Assembly: GCF_021290925.1 (NCBI RefSeq) | Contig: NZ_JAJSLX010000002.1 | Location: forward strand, 186,001 to 250,000 | Direction: 5' to 3' | DNA: 64,000 nt | Source of the DNA: Sessilibacter corallicola | GTDB taxonomy: Bacteria > Pseudomonadota > Gammaproteobacteria > Pseudomonadales > Cellvibrionaceae | Shown here: positions 28,969-37,610 of the stretch, one piece after another | Numbering within the stretch: the stretch's first letter is position 1 | Layout: each line of letters begins with the position of its first letter | The notes under the pieces: generated by a model | Database searches by the model: none | The model's input: only the letters and a program-made list of their open reading frames with translations | What the model was told of the DNA's origin: nothing | Made by a program: the position numbers and the translations under genes

Positions 28969-29853
28969 TTAGTAACTTCGATTAACGATATAACCCGAGA
29001 GATGACGCAGGTTATCGGCGCGATAATCGAAATCTGACAGTGAATCCAATGCTTGATGGTGTAAGTTTTTGGCAAACTTTTGGGCTTGTTCTAACCCTAA
29101 AAGCGATACGAACGTCGGTTTGTTCATTGCCTCGTCAGCGCCTTTGGGCTTTCCTAACACATCTGTCTCCGATGTTACGTCGAGAACATCGTCTTGGACT
29201 TGAAACGCCAAGCCAATCAACTCAGAGTACTTCGTCAGCGCGGTAAGTTGGCGCTCATTAGCGGACGCAACAATCGCGCCCATTCTAATACTTGCACGAA
29301 TTAAAGCGCCAGTTTTACAGCGGTGCATGTTCTCTAAATCGGACTGATTCAGCGATTGATCCACAGAGCTGAGGTCGATGGCTTGTCCGAGGACCATGCC
29401 TTGGGCGCCGGAGGCAAGCGATAACTCTTTGATTAGCTGAATTTTTATCGATGCATCAAGGGTGAGTTGATCGTCACTGAGTATTTGAAACGCCTGAGTT
29501 TGCAAAGCGTCACCGGCCAGGATGGCGATTGCTTCGCCGTGGGCGATATGACAGCTTGGGCGACCGCGACGTAGGTCGTCGTCGTCCATGGAAGGCAGAT
29601 CATCGTGGATCAAACTGTAGGCGTGAATGCACTCTAGAGCAGCGGCAACGGCGTCTAGCTCTTCTGCGGCTTCTCGACCGAGGGATTCTGCGCTGGCATA
29701 GGCAAGTATTGCTCTCACCCGTTTTCCGCCGCCACAGGCGCTGTAGCGCATTGCAGGGGTAAGTTGAGTGGTATCACTCGAAAGTGTTGGCAACCAAGTA
29801 TCCAGAGCCAGTTCAACTCTGGTGCGGCTTTGTTTGAGAAACTGCTGGAACAA
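28969..29853 (-). CDS. ispA: Farnesyl diphosphate synthase (geranyltranstransferase)
   Basis: Trans-prenyltransferase that condenses IPP with DMAPP and GPP to make FPP. The 294 aa contain the first Asp-rich motif DDLPSMDDDDLRRG (FARM), the second QVQDDVLDVTSE (SARM), GGGKRVR near the N-terminus and the KPTFVSLLGLEQA tail. The start is a TTG at 29853 with AAGG about 10 nt upstream; the N-terminal length then equals that of E. coli IspA. Middle gene of xseB-ispA-dxs, 36 bp after xseB. Confidence 0.95.
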   Translation of the reverse strand: MFQQFLKQSRTRVELALDTWLPTLSSDTTQLTPAMRYSACGGGKRVRAILAYASAESLGREAAEELDAVAAALECIHAYSLIHDDLPSMDDDDLRRGRPSCHIAHGEAIAILAGDALQTQAFQILSDDQLTLDASIKIQLIKELSLASGAQGMVLGQAIDLSSVDQSLNQSDLENMHRCKTGALIRASIRMGAIVASANERQLTALTKYSELIGLAFQVQDDVLDVTSETDVLGKPKGADEAMNKPTFVSLLGLEQAQKFAKNLHHQALDSLSDFDYRADNLRHLSGYIVNRSY

Positions 29854-29889
29854 AAAACTCTTGCCTTTTGGTGGGTAAATTAGTTGGGA

Positions 29890-30135
29890 TTACTGAGAGT
29901 CTTCGGGGGTATCGAAGTCTTCTAAAGATAACTGGCCTTGCTCAGCGACCAATTTCTGTACTTTCTGTTCGGCCTCAGTCAGCCGCTGTTGGCATTCTCG
30001 GGTGAGTTTCACGCCTTTTTCGAATGCTTTTAGTGACGCGTCTAAGCTGAGGTCGCCAGATTCAAGCTGTTCAATGAGCTCTTCAAGTTCGCTCAACGCC
30101 GATTCAAAATCTGGGTGTTTTTTGCGAGCTGCCAT
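29890..30135 (-). CDS. xseB: Exodeoxyribonuclease VII small subunit
   Basis: An 81-aa helical subunit of exonuclease VII, which degrades single-stranded DNA from both ends with XseA. The FESALSELEELIEQLESGDLSLDASLKAFEKG region (key ALSELEELI and GDLSLDASL) and the LTRECQQRLTEAEQKV helix are diagnostic. First gene of the xseB-ispA-dxs operon, divergent from pomA across 241 bp that must hold both promoters. Confidence 0.95.
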   Translation of the reverse strand: MAARKKHPDFESALSELEELIEQLESGDLSLDASLKAFEKGVKLTRECQQRLTEAEQKVQKLVAEQGQLSLEDFDTPEDSQ

Positions 30136-30376
30136 GGAAATCGTTCCTCTAAATTGCTGGCTGAACCCTACAGAAGCGAAGCGTTGGGGTCAATCATTGC
30201 GATAGTATCTGTGTCGTGTTTTTGAACCCACCAAGAAAATTTCACCTCAATTCTCCCGGATGGGATTCTGGATATATCTTGCCCGGTTGTTGTTACCGCT
30301 AATGATTCCTCTGTCGCGGCCGATTCAATCAACACACAGTGAAATCTTCACGAGATGAATCGGTAGGAGTCAAACA

Positions 30377-31138
30377 GTGGATTTAGCAACGATTGTCGGT
30401 CTCTTGGGGGCGATGGGGCTGATTGTAGTCACCATGCTTATGAGTGGCTCTTTAATGATGTTCGTCAATGCCCCATCACTCGTTATTGTGGTCGGCGGCA
30501 GTATCTTCGCGGTTATGGCGAAATTTGGTCTTGGCCAGTTTTTGGGCGCCATGAAAGTTGCCGGTAAAAGCTTTTCCAACAAAATTGACGACCCCTCAGC
30601 CTTGATTGATGAAATCGTTGAATTGGCTGACGCTGCTCGCAAAGGCGGTTTGTTGTCTTTAGAAGGGAAGGAAGTCAGCAGCGACTTTTTACAAAAAGGC
30701 ATTCAGTTGCTGGTCGACGGTCACGATCCCGATGTCGTTAAAACGCTGTTGTCGAAAGACAAAACCCTCGCCGAAGAACGGCACACCATCGGAGCAAAAA
30801 TCTTCTCAGATATTACCGGTATGGCGCCAGCGATGGGGATGATCGGCACTCTGATTGGTTTGGTTGCCATGCTTGCCAACATGGATGACCCGAAATCCAT
30901 TGGTCCAGCGATGGCGGTTGCGCTGTTGACGACCTTGTACGGTGCGGTGTTGGCCAATGGTTTGACCGAACCGATTGCCGATAAGTTAGCGTTGCGTGCG
31001 GCCGAAGAGGCGATGGTGAAAAACCTGGTGATTGACGCCTTACTCGCCATTCAGGCGGGCCAAAACCCTCGGGTAATCGACACCATGCTGCGCACCTATC
31101 TGCCAGAGGGCAAACGCGATTCCGGCGGCGAAGAATAA
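30377..31138 (+). CDS. pomA: Flagellar stator protein PomA (MotA family)
   Basis: Inner-membrane stator subunit of 253 aa with four membrane helices and a cytoplasmic loop. Evidence is the MotA/TolQ/ExbB profile: IVGLLGAMGLIVVTMLM as the first helix, FSDITGMAPAMGMIGTLIGLVAMLANMDDPK (key GMAPAMGMIGTLIGLV) for TM3, and MAVALLTTLYGAVLAN for TM4. Translation starts at a GTG behind TAGGAG. It forms the ion channel with the next gene. Adjacency to xseB-ispA-dxs is the arrangement known from Vibrio pomAB. Confidence 0.93.
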   Translation: MDLATIVGLLGAMGLIVVTMLMSGSLMMFVNAPSLVIVVGGSIFAVMAKFGLGQFLGAMKVAGKSFSNKIDDPSALIDEIVELADAARKGGLLSLEGKEVSSDFLQKGIQLLVDGHDPDVVKTLLSKDKTLAEERHTIGAKIFSDITGMAPAMGMIGTLIGLVAMLANMDDPKSIGPAMAVALLTTLYGAVLANGLTEPIADKLALRAAEEAMVKNLVIDALLAIQAGQNPRVIDTMLRTYLPEGKRDSGGEE

Positions 31139-31156
31139 CCACCAGAGGCGATCTTC

Positions 31157-32152
31157 ATGAGTGATGAAGAAGAGCATAAGTGCGACTGTCCTGCCGGGTT
31201 ACCGGCCTGGATGGGAACCTTCGCTGACTTGATGTCGTTGCTGATGTGCTTTTTTGTGCTGCTGCTGTCGTTTTCTGAAATGGACGCCCAAAAGTTTAAG
31301 CGGCTGGCGGGTTCACTTGCGAACGCCTTCGGTGTGCAAAACAAGGTTAACGTCAACGACCCTCCCAAAGGCACGAGCATTATTGCCAAAGAATTCAGTC
31401 CGGCGATTCCCGAGCCGACGCCGTTGAATGTGATTTATCAAAATACCGACGATTTCACGGAGATGAGCTTGGAGGTCGACTGCCAAGCGGAATACGACAT
31501 CGAGCAGGGCGAGATCAACAAAGATTCTGGCATCAAAACGCGCATCAAAATGGAGCTTGAGCAGTTAATTGAGCAAGCCGAGGCGAAAGCGCAGCAAGAG
31601 GCTACAGATCTGGCTCGGTCACTTCATCAGCAAATCGTTCAAGGTGAGCTGGAGATTGAAACTCAAGGGCCGAACATCATCATTCGAATTCGCGAAAAAG
31701 GTGCTTTCAAATCGGGTTCTGCCGATCTCGCTGAATCTTATTACGACGTAATCGAAGAAATCCAGGAAGTATTAAAGGACACCGACGGCACGATTTCGGT
31801 AGAAGGCCACACTGATAACCTGCCTATTAGGACAGCGCGCTTTCGTTCGAACTTCGAGTTATCTTCTTCTCGCGCGGTTTCGGTGGCCATGGAGCTGATG
31901 AAAGGTGATATTTTGAATCGTCAGCGCTTTGAAGTGACTGGATTTGCAGACACCCGTCCTCTAACCACCAATGAGAGTGAAGTCGGGCGGGCGCGAAATC
32001 GACGCGTTGAAATAGTCGTAAGGCAAAGTATTGTGGACGGGCTCTCAGAAGAGGATAAGCAGCTTCTCAAAGATGAAGGAAGTGATATTCTTAGGGAGCT
32101 AGATCTCGATCCAGAGTACATATTTGAGCTGCGGCCAGATGAAATTTTTTAG
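31157..32152 (+). CDS. pomB: Flagellar stator protein PomB (MotB family)
   Basis: A 331-aa stator partner with one N-terminal membrane helix and a C-terminal OmpA-like peptidoglycan-binding domain. The essential ion-binding aspartate is D24 in WMGTFADLMSLLMCFF, and the following LMCFFVLLLSFSEMD fits sodium-type PomB. The OmpA domain shows GHTDNLPI, FELSSSRAVSV and a GRARNRRVEI motif. An acidic, Gln-rich linker (about 95-165) separates helix and OmpA domain and likely contains the plug. Starts 18 bp after pomA; one transcript expected, powered by Na+, in line with the other Na+ transporters here. Confidence 0.93.
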   Translation: MSDEEEHKCDCPAGLPAWMGTFADLMSLLMCFFVLLLSFSEMDAQKFKRLAGSLANAFGVQNKVNVNDPPKGTSIIAKEFSPAIPEPTPLNVIYQNTDDFTEMSLEVDCQAEYDIEQGEINKDSGIKTRIKMELEQLIEQAEAKAQQEATDLARSLHQQIVQGELEIETQGPNIIIRIREKGAFKSGSADLAESYYDVIEEIQEVLKDTDGTISVEGHTDNLPIRTARFRSNFELSSSRAVSVAMELMKGDILNRQRFEVTGFADTRPLTTNESEVGRARNRRVEIVVRQSIVDGLSEEDKQLLKDEGSDILRELDLDPEYIFELRPDEIF

Positions 32153-32165
32153 TTGAGTGTGAAAC

Positions 32166-32723
32166 ATGAGTGAAGATCGCCGACGATATTTTAGAATTAC
32201 CGATCAAGTCGGCGTTGCCTACCGAATCGTTGATGAGACCGAATTAGAAGCTCAACCCGAGCCAACTCGCCCAGGAGATATCTTCGGGATTCTGAGCGAA
32301 TTGGACAAGACCATTTCCACTGAATTGCAAGCTCTGCAATTGCGCGATCCTTCTTTGGCGTATCTGTTGGATGCGTTCGATAAAAAAATGAACGCAGTGA
32401 TCAACCAATTGGAGATGGATAATTATCTTGTCCAACGTATTGCTCACAAAGTTCATGAAGTGAACATCAGTGCTTGTGGTATGGGCTTTGAGTCGGAAGA
32501 AGCGTTGCCAGATAACACGCTTTTGATGGTGGATTTAATGCTCACACCCGACAATATCAATATATTCACCTACGCTCGTGTGATTTCTTGCGAAGCGTTA
32601 GAAGGGGATAAGTATTTTGTTCGGGTCGACTTTTTTGGTATGAATTCAACCGACCAAGAGTTGCTAATTCAACACATTGTGCGTCGCCAAGGTTATTTGA
32701 TTCGTTCAAATTGGAAGCAATAA
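32166..32723 (+). CDS. PilZ-domain cyclic-di-GMP-binding protein
   Basis: A 185-aa soluble protein. RRRYFR at residues 5-10 provides the RxxxR half and NISACGMGF at 100-108 the (D/N)xSxxG half of the PilZ signature, separated by a long helical insertion, unlike a minimal PilZ domain. The insert (about 30-95, LSELDKTISTELQALQL) is amphipathic. It starts 14 bp after pomB, so it is probably co-transcribed with the stator genes and could couple c-di-GMP to motor function as YcgR-type proteins do. The role is inferred from position. Confidence 0.85.
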   Translation: MSEDRRRYFRITDQVGVAYRIVDETELEAQPEPTRPGDIFGILSELDKTISTELQALQLRDPSLAYLLDAFDKKMNAVINQLEMDNYLVQRIAHKVHEVNISACGMGFESEEALPDNTLLMVDLMLTPDNINIFTYARVISCEALEGDKYFVRVDFFGMNSTDQELLIQHIVRRQGYLIRSNWKQ

Positions 32724-33365
32724 CCTCCTAAAAACCGTAACTAAGTGTCATTCTTTGATCTCGCTGCAGTTTGAAGTCGCAGGCTAATTTATTGCGTCTT
32801 GAATTATTAATTGGCTCAGTTTATTTACATGATTTCTAACGATGTACCGATTGGCATCTGAGTTAATATTTCGAATAAAAATTGTTCCTTCCACCCCAAC
32901 TTTTCTTCAAATTAGTCTAGGAATGGTCACGTAAATGCCATATTCTTAGATTAAGTTGTATTCAATAAGAACGCTTTTTGCTCGTAATTGTCTGATTTTA
33001 CTCAATAAGTATCGTGAAATTAATTTTTTAGCGTGCTAGTTTGGGTGTTAAATGAGCGGGTTTAAGGTCTAATCTGCTGAATCATCCAGATTTTCACGAT
33101 ATAAAATGAGTAATCAGCGTGTTTTATTGAACATTCTGTCGCTAAAAGTCTGTATTTAAGAACACTTATTTTTATAAAGGAAAGCTGCTTTCATATATTC
33201 AAGGTTGTTACTTTTAAGGTCTTTACTTCGCCGACTCGGCCTCAGTAATGTCTTTCTGCTAGATCTTTTCCGGATTTGGCCAAGCTCTCTCCTCACGTTA
33301 AAAATTCCTCGAACCTTTTCCCAATCGATAAAGAAGAGCCAGTATTCTCTTTGGCGAGGTGCATT
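32724..33365. other. AT-rich intergenic region upstream of the HNH gene
   Basis: No supported gene; a 61-codon plus-strand frame at 33205-33390 overlaps the true HNH start and has no support. GAGGTG at 33355-33360 is the ribosome site for the HNH gene. Otherwise nothing specific is visible. Confidence 0.5.
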
Positions 33366-33935
33366 ATGGAACCTAGAATTTTACGGTTAAACTCCGCAGG
33401 TCAACCTGTGGAATGGTTACACTGGAAACAAGCAGCTTGTTTGTACGCACGTGAATTGGTGTGTTGGTCGCTTGGGGGTGTCGTACGACGGGTTCATGGC
33501 GGCTACTCCCGTTACACCGGCCTTCAATCAACCATGGATTTGCCGGCCATTATTGCCTGCAACGGAAAGCGGGTTAATCGTTCGCATATAGTGCCACCGC
33601 TCACCAACAAGGCGCTTTTTTCCAGAGACAATTATCAATGCATGTACTGCGGTAACTACTTTGTGTTTGATGAGTTGTCACGCGATCACATTGTGCCGGT
33701 GAGCCGTGGTGGTCGTGATATTTGGACTAATGTCGTGACAGCGTGTAAACGCTGTAACCAGCGCAAGAGCAATCACTCGCTCTCTGAGATATCAATGGAG
33801 TTACTTGCGCTGCCGTTCAAACCAAATACCGCAGAGTACTTAGCCTTGATCAACAGCGATCGTATTCGCGGTGACCAAATGGAATTCTTGAGCAGCCAGT
33901 TTTCCAAAAATTCCCGCATTCGCATTTCTGCATAG
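33366..33935 (+). CDS. HNH endonuclease family protein
   Basis: A 189-aa protein from the ATG at 33366, chosen over the longer frame from 33276 because GAGGTG sits 5 nt upstream and the familiar start MEPRILRLNSAGQPVEW follows. The nuclease module is complete: CMYC (first zinc knuckle), DHIVPVSRGG (catalytic DH), a WTNVVTAC helix and CKRCNQRK (second knuckle). The N-terminal part EWLHWKQAACLYARELVCW is typical of chromosomal HNH proteins of unknown role in gammaproteobacteria. No restriction or toxin partner is adjacent. Confidence 0.88.
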   Translation: MEPRILRLNSAGQPVEWLHWKQAACLYARELVCWSLGGVVRRVHGGYSRYTGLQSTMDLPAIIACNGKRVNRSHIVPPLTNKALFSRDNYQCMYCGNYFVFDELSRDHIVPVSRGGRDIWTNVVTACKRCNQRKSNHSLSEISMELLALPFKPNTAEYLALINSDRIRGDQMEFLSSQFSKNSRIRISA

Positions 33936-33967
33936 ATTTTTAAGCCGGTTTTCGTCAGAATTCCGGC

Positions 33968-34789
33968 ATGATTGAATCCAGTATTAATTCCCCTTCCGAT
34001 AACCCTACAATTGTGGATACCCACGTACATTTGGATGATCTTGCGCGTGCGACTTCGACGGATATCAACCAAGTTGTGGTCGACGCAATGGGCAAGGGAG
34101 TCGATAAATTTATCGTTCCCGGTTTGTACCCTGATCAATGGCAAGAAATCCATCAATTGGAAATGGCGTTTCCTGGCTCTGTGTATTGCGCTTTTGGAAT
34201 TCATCCCTGGTGGGTGGCTGGTTTGAATGATGTTGGTGAGTTATCAAATTACCGACAAACTCTCGGCGAGTACTTTGACAAATACAACGGGATCGCCGTC
34301 GGTGAAACTGGATTAGATCGTTTGAAAAATCAAGCTTATGATCACCAACTGGCTTTCTTCGAAATGCATCTATCGTTGGCGGCAGAGCTAAACAAACCCA
34401 TTATTATTCATTGTGTGCGTGCGCATAACGATTTGCAGAGATTGTTAAAAAAGTATCAGGGCAAAGTGCGTGGTGTGATTCACGGGTTTTCAGGCAGTAT
34501 TGATGTTGCATTGGATTACTGGAAAAAAGGATTTTATCTGGGTATTGGTGGCACAATTACGTATCCGCGTGCGAATAAATCTCGTCAAGCAATAAGTGCC
34601 TTGCCGTTGGAATCTCTGTTACTCGAAACCGACGCGCCTGCAATGCCGATCTACGGAAAACAAGGTTCTGCAAACTGTCCTGAAACTATTTTTTCTATTG
34701 CCGAAGAGATCGCAGCACTTAAAAACATAGATAGCTCGGATGTACTAAAGCAGTCTTGGGTTAATGCAAAATTATTATTTAATTTGTAA
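33968..34789 (+). CDS. TatD-family metal-dependent hydrolase
   Basis: A 273-aa TIM-barrel hydrolase. Metal ligands and signatures are present in order: DTHVHLDD (HxH), FGIHPWWV, GETGLD (Glu), IIHCVRAH (His), IHGFSG (His) and LLETDAPAM (Asp). TatD proteins are 3'-5' DNA exonucleases or D-aminoacyl hydrolases. YjjV-type members are shorter and this length agrees. The gene starts 32 bp after the HNH gene and precedes the SufE-like gene by 42 bp, so it may be part of a small run of same-strand genes. Confidence 0.9.
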   Translation: MIESSINSPSDNPTIVDTHVHLDDLARATSTDINQVVVDAMGKGVDKFIVPGLYPDQWQEIHQLEMAFPGSVYCAFGIHPWWVAGLNDVGELSNYRQTLGEYFDKYNGIAVGETGLDRLKNQAYDHQLAFFEMHLSLAAELNKPIIIHCVRAHNDLQRLLKKYQGKVRGVIHGFSGSIDVALDYWKKGFYLGIGGTITYPRANKSRQAISALPLESLLLETDAPAMPIYGKQGSANCPETIFSIAEEIAALKNIDSSDVLKQSWVNAKLLFNL

Positions 34790-34831
34790 GAATTTTAATA
34801 TTTTTATTAAGACGTAAAGAGAGCTTGTTAG

Positions 34832-35263
34832 TTGAAAGCAGAATCACAATTTTTCGATATGAGTGCGGTCGATATCAATCAGTTGCATCAAGCCAAAGGT
34901 TGGCAACAAAAATACAAATTGTTGTTACGTTGGGGGAAATTGATTCAGCCTGATTGCGCGATTCGAATTGACGATTTCAAACTGAATGCCTGCGAAGCGA
35001 ATACGTGGGTTAAGTGTACTAAATTGCTTGAAAATTCAGATCCAATATTAACAATCCGATTTGATAGTGAATCGTCAGTGGTTAAAGGGTTGGGGATATT
35101 AATCTTGTATCACTGCCACGAAAAATCATTTGAAGCAGTTAGAGATTTTGATCTGGATGGGTTGATGACTGATTTGCAATTAACCAGTCATTTAAGTCCT
35201 TCGCGAGTGAATGGTTTTTTAAGTTTGTGGACAGCCGTTAAAAGCTTTTGCAAACATCACTAA
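34832..35263 (+). CDS. SufE/CsdE-like sulfur acceptor protein
   Basis: A 143-aa protein. W24QQKYKLLLRWGKLI matches the family's WxxkYrxLixLGK start. C54 in NACEANTWV aligns with the sulfur-accepting cysteine (GCEnrVW), and VVKGLGILIL and LSPSRVNGF complete the SufE fold. SufE/CsdE takes persulfide from a cysteine desulfurase. The neighbour converging on it is tcdA; in E. coli csdE lies next to tcdA (csdL) and supports its tRNA modification. No desulfurase gene (csdA/sufS) is visible here. The start is a TTG at 34832 behind AAAGAGAG; an internal ATG at 34859 is possible but less favoured. Confidence 0.8.
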   Translation: MKAESQFFDMSAVDINQLHQAKGWQQKYKLLLRWGKLIQPDCAIRIDDFKLNACEANTWVKCTKLLENSDPILTIRFDSESSVVKGLGILILYHCHEKSFEAVRDFDLDGLMTDLQLTSHLSPSRVNGFLSLWTAVKSFCKHH

Positions 35264-35320
35264 CCTTAACAGATCTCGGATATATTAATGCTGAAGTTTG
35301 TTCGGTTTAGCAATGAAAAA

Positions 35321-36124
35321 TTAACTTTCTTTCAGTGAATTTTTAAAATACTTTTCTAAAATGCGACTGGCTGCGATAAAGCCAAAAGTTCCTGTGACCA
35401 TTGTTGCTGAGCCAAAGCCGCCGCTACAATCTAAACGCGTTCCATCTTTTAATACCGATGAGCTGTGACTGATTTCCCCGTTGGGCATTGGATAAACCAT
35501 TTGTTCAGTAGAATAGATCGCTTCGATCGAAAAATTTCTCTTAGGATTTTTACTGAAGTTATAAAGTCGGCGTAATTGGTTGCGCGTTTTTGCAAGCAGC
35601 GGATCGTTAGTGGTTTTACTGAGATCGATACTCGTAACCATGCGTGGGTCGCGTTTTCCGCCTGCTGAACCCACTGTTACCACAGGAATCTTACTGCGCT
35701 TACAAAAAGCAATTACCGCCGCTTTAGTTGTGGCCGAATCGATCGCATCGATAACGCCGGAATGTTCTGGTTTGATAATGTCGGATAGATTCTCTTCATC
35801 GATAAAATCATCAATTAAGTTGATTTTTATTTCTGGATTAATCAACGCCAAGCGCTCGGCCATTACTTTAATTTTACTGCCGCCAACAGTATTGCTAAGC
35901 GCATGAATTTGACGATTAGTATTGGTAATACAGACATCATCCATATCCACTAGTGACAGCTCAGCAACCCCGGTGCGAGCCAACGATTCAGCAACCCAAG
36001 TACCAACTCCGCCAATACCGATTATTAAAAAGTGCGCCTTTTGTAGTGATGCAAAGGCACTTTGACCGTAAAGTCTACCTAAGCCGCTAAAGCGTTGCTG
36101 ATACGAGTCGTCTTGTTGATTCAT
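35321..36124 (-). CDS. tcdA: tRNA threonylcarbamoyladenosine dehydratase TcdA
   Basis: E1-like ATP-dependent enzyme that cyclises t6A37 of ANN-decoding tRNAs to ct6A. The 267 aa have the nucleotide loop GIGGVGTWVAESLARTG, the LVDMDDVCITNTNRQ motif, VIDAIDSATTKAAVIAFC and GSAGGKRDP, all TcdA/CsdL signatures. A catalytic-region cysteine follows in LDCSGGFGSATMVTG. It converges on the SufE-like gene with a 57-bp gap. An upstream ATG is used; start clear. Confidence 0.93.
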   Translation of the reverse strand: MNQQDDSYQQRFSGLGRLYGQSAFASLQKAHFLIIGIGGVGTWVAESLARTGVAELSLVDMDDVCITNTNRQIHALSNTVGGSKIKVMAERLALINPEIKINLIDDFIDEENLSDIIKPEHSGVIDAIDSATTKAAVIAFCKRSKIPVVTVGSAGGKRDPRMVTSIDLSKTTNDPLLAKTRNQLRRLYNFSKNPKRNFSIEAIYSTEQMVYPMPNGEISHSSSVLKDGTRLDCSGGFGSATMVTGTFGFIAASRILEKYFKNSLKES

Positions 36125-36301
36125 AGAGGTTAACTAACTTTTCACTTAACTAAGTCTTTTGTAGTTATTATTTTAACTTAAGTTTAGCGATAGAAATAGT
36201 TGGAATAATAAGGCCGTAATCAATCAGTGAATTTATCAAGTTGGCAGGCGAGAGAAAGGAAATGAACAAATAAAATCAAGGATTAAGAATTTATTGGAGC
36301 A

Positions 36302-36976
36302 TTATAAGTTGGCCACATCTTCTGGAGTCAGCATGGTTACATCTAATACTTCTAACACTTTCGTTATCGGGTACATAAATGGCAATATATTATTAGTTTT
36401 ATCGCAACGATGACCGGCAACGTGCATACCCACCGCTTCAAAGTTTTCGTTATACCAAATTGCACCGCTATCACCAGGGCTGCAAAAAATTGTATTTTTT
36501 GTGTCTGGTTCGGTAGGGCTTAATAGAACACCAGTGCTTTTTATAGAGTCGTAAATGGGGGCATTTAGCTCAAGTTCTTTGTCGGTTTCGACTACCTTGG
36601 CCGAGTGTAGACGTCCTTTGGAGCCAATACCGTACATAAAAAGTATTTCTCCTTGTTCTGGTTCTTTATAACCCTTGTATGTTTTATTGGATGTAATACC
36701 AAGGTTGTTAGGGATGATTTTGGAATTGAACACTGAAAATGCAGCATCGACATTCATGTTGAGCCCATCTCTGACGAATGTAGCTGCGTTGCTGAGTCGT
36801 TCAGAGTGGTGCGGGGAATCAATGCCTAACTGACTATCCATTAAATTCAAACGGATATGGTAGGAATGAGTAACTCCGAGGGCGTTCGTGCAATTATCCC
36901 AAACCAGTGCGCTTAGTGTTCCAATACGAGTTGGTGACTGGTTTGGGAAAATAGAAAGTCTATCCGGGATGACCAT
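36302..36976 (-). CDS. Trypsin-like (S1-fold) serine protease-like protein
   Basis: A 224-aa protein with no signal peptide. The C-terminal half has SPGDSGAIWYNENFEAVGMHVAG, i.e. the GDSG nucleophile motif with S170. The catalytic Asp is probably D77 (NVDAAFSV) and the His H37 or H40 in GVTHSYHI; the usual AAHC block is absent, so the His assignment is provisional. Encoded last in a minus-strand run behind a Gly-tailed small protein (24-bp gap) and a CHAT-domain protein. CHAT/caspase plus trypsin-like pairs are known from bacterial conflict systems, and here the genes could form a proteolytic cascade. Function not established. Confidence 0.7.
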   Translation of the reverse strand: MVIPDRLSIFPNQSPTRIGTLSALVWDNCTNALGVTHSYHIRLNLMDSQLGIDSPHHSERLSNAATFVRDGLNMNVDAAFSVFNSKIIPNNLGITSNKTYKGYKEPEQGEILFMYGIGSKGRLHSAKVVETDKELELNAPIYDSIKSTGVLLSPTEPDTKNTIFCSPGDSGAIWYNENFEAVGMHVAGHRCDKTNNILPFMYPITKVLEVLDVTMLTPEDVANL

Positions 36977-37000
36977 TAATAAAACTTTGAGAAGGTGAGG

Positions 37001-37483
37001 TTATTTAGCCCAACCGCCTCCTGAGCCTGAACCTCCACCATGCTGTGATGCATGGATGCACGTTTTTCCTTCTTCATTTTCTTTGTAGAAAAAATACGAT
37101 AACTTTTTCTTGTTGGAGCTTGGGCCGTGACCACAATCGCATTGGACAATTACCTCTAAGCGATAACTTTGCTCTGGGAAGTTTTTATTAAACAAGCCAG
37201 ATCGACCTAAAAATAACAAGTGATCGCTGATTTGTTCTACTTCACTTTTTGAGCTGGGTTTAAATGCAAATTCTAATGGTTCTAGATCTGTATCGTCTGG
37301 CCTTTCGATAGATACAGAATTGATTTCGCAGGTTTTGCTGTCTGTATTGATAGATAGTACATCACCTATATCTAACCAAGCTGGAATGTCTTTTTTGTTG
37401 GATGGAATTCTAAAGTCAGATTGCGCAATAAAACATTCGATAGCTTTAGGAGATTCAAGGAACTCCTTTTTATTCATTCCCAT
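37001..37483 (-). CDS. Small protein of unknown function with Gly-rich C-terminal tail
   Basis: A 160-aa, soluble, uncharacterised protein. It has no signal peptide, a beta-rich body, a QCDCGHGP patch with three nearby cysteine or histidine residues, and a tail HGGGSGSGGGWAK. It is sandwiched between the CHAT gene (127 bp upstream) and the trypsin-like protease (24 bp downstream), so it is a candidate cofactor, inhibitor or substrate of either; this is positional inference. AAGGAAG precedes the ATG at 37483. Confidence 0.65.
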   Translation of the reverse strand: MGMNKKEFLESPKAIECFIAQSDFRIPSNKKDIPAWLDIGDVLSINTDSKTCEINSVSIERPDDTDLEPLEFAFKPSSKSEVEQISDHLLFLGRSGLFNKNFPEQSYRLEVIVQCDCGHGPSSNKKKLSYFFYKENEEGKTCIHASQHGGGSGSGGGWAK

Positions 37484-37610
37484 AATATTGGCTTCCTTAA
37501 TTTTGTGTTAATTGTAACCGAGAGAAGTTGCAGGTTAATGAGTAAAATTGTACAGGCTTTGCAAATAAAATAAATAGGTTTGAAGTTTTATTTTCAGCGT
37601 ATGCATATAT

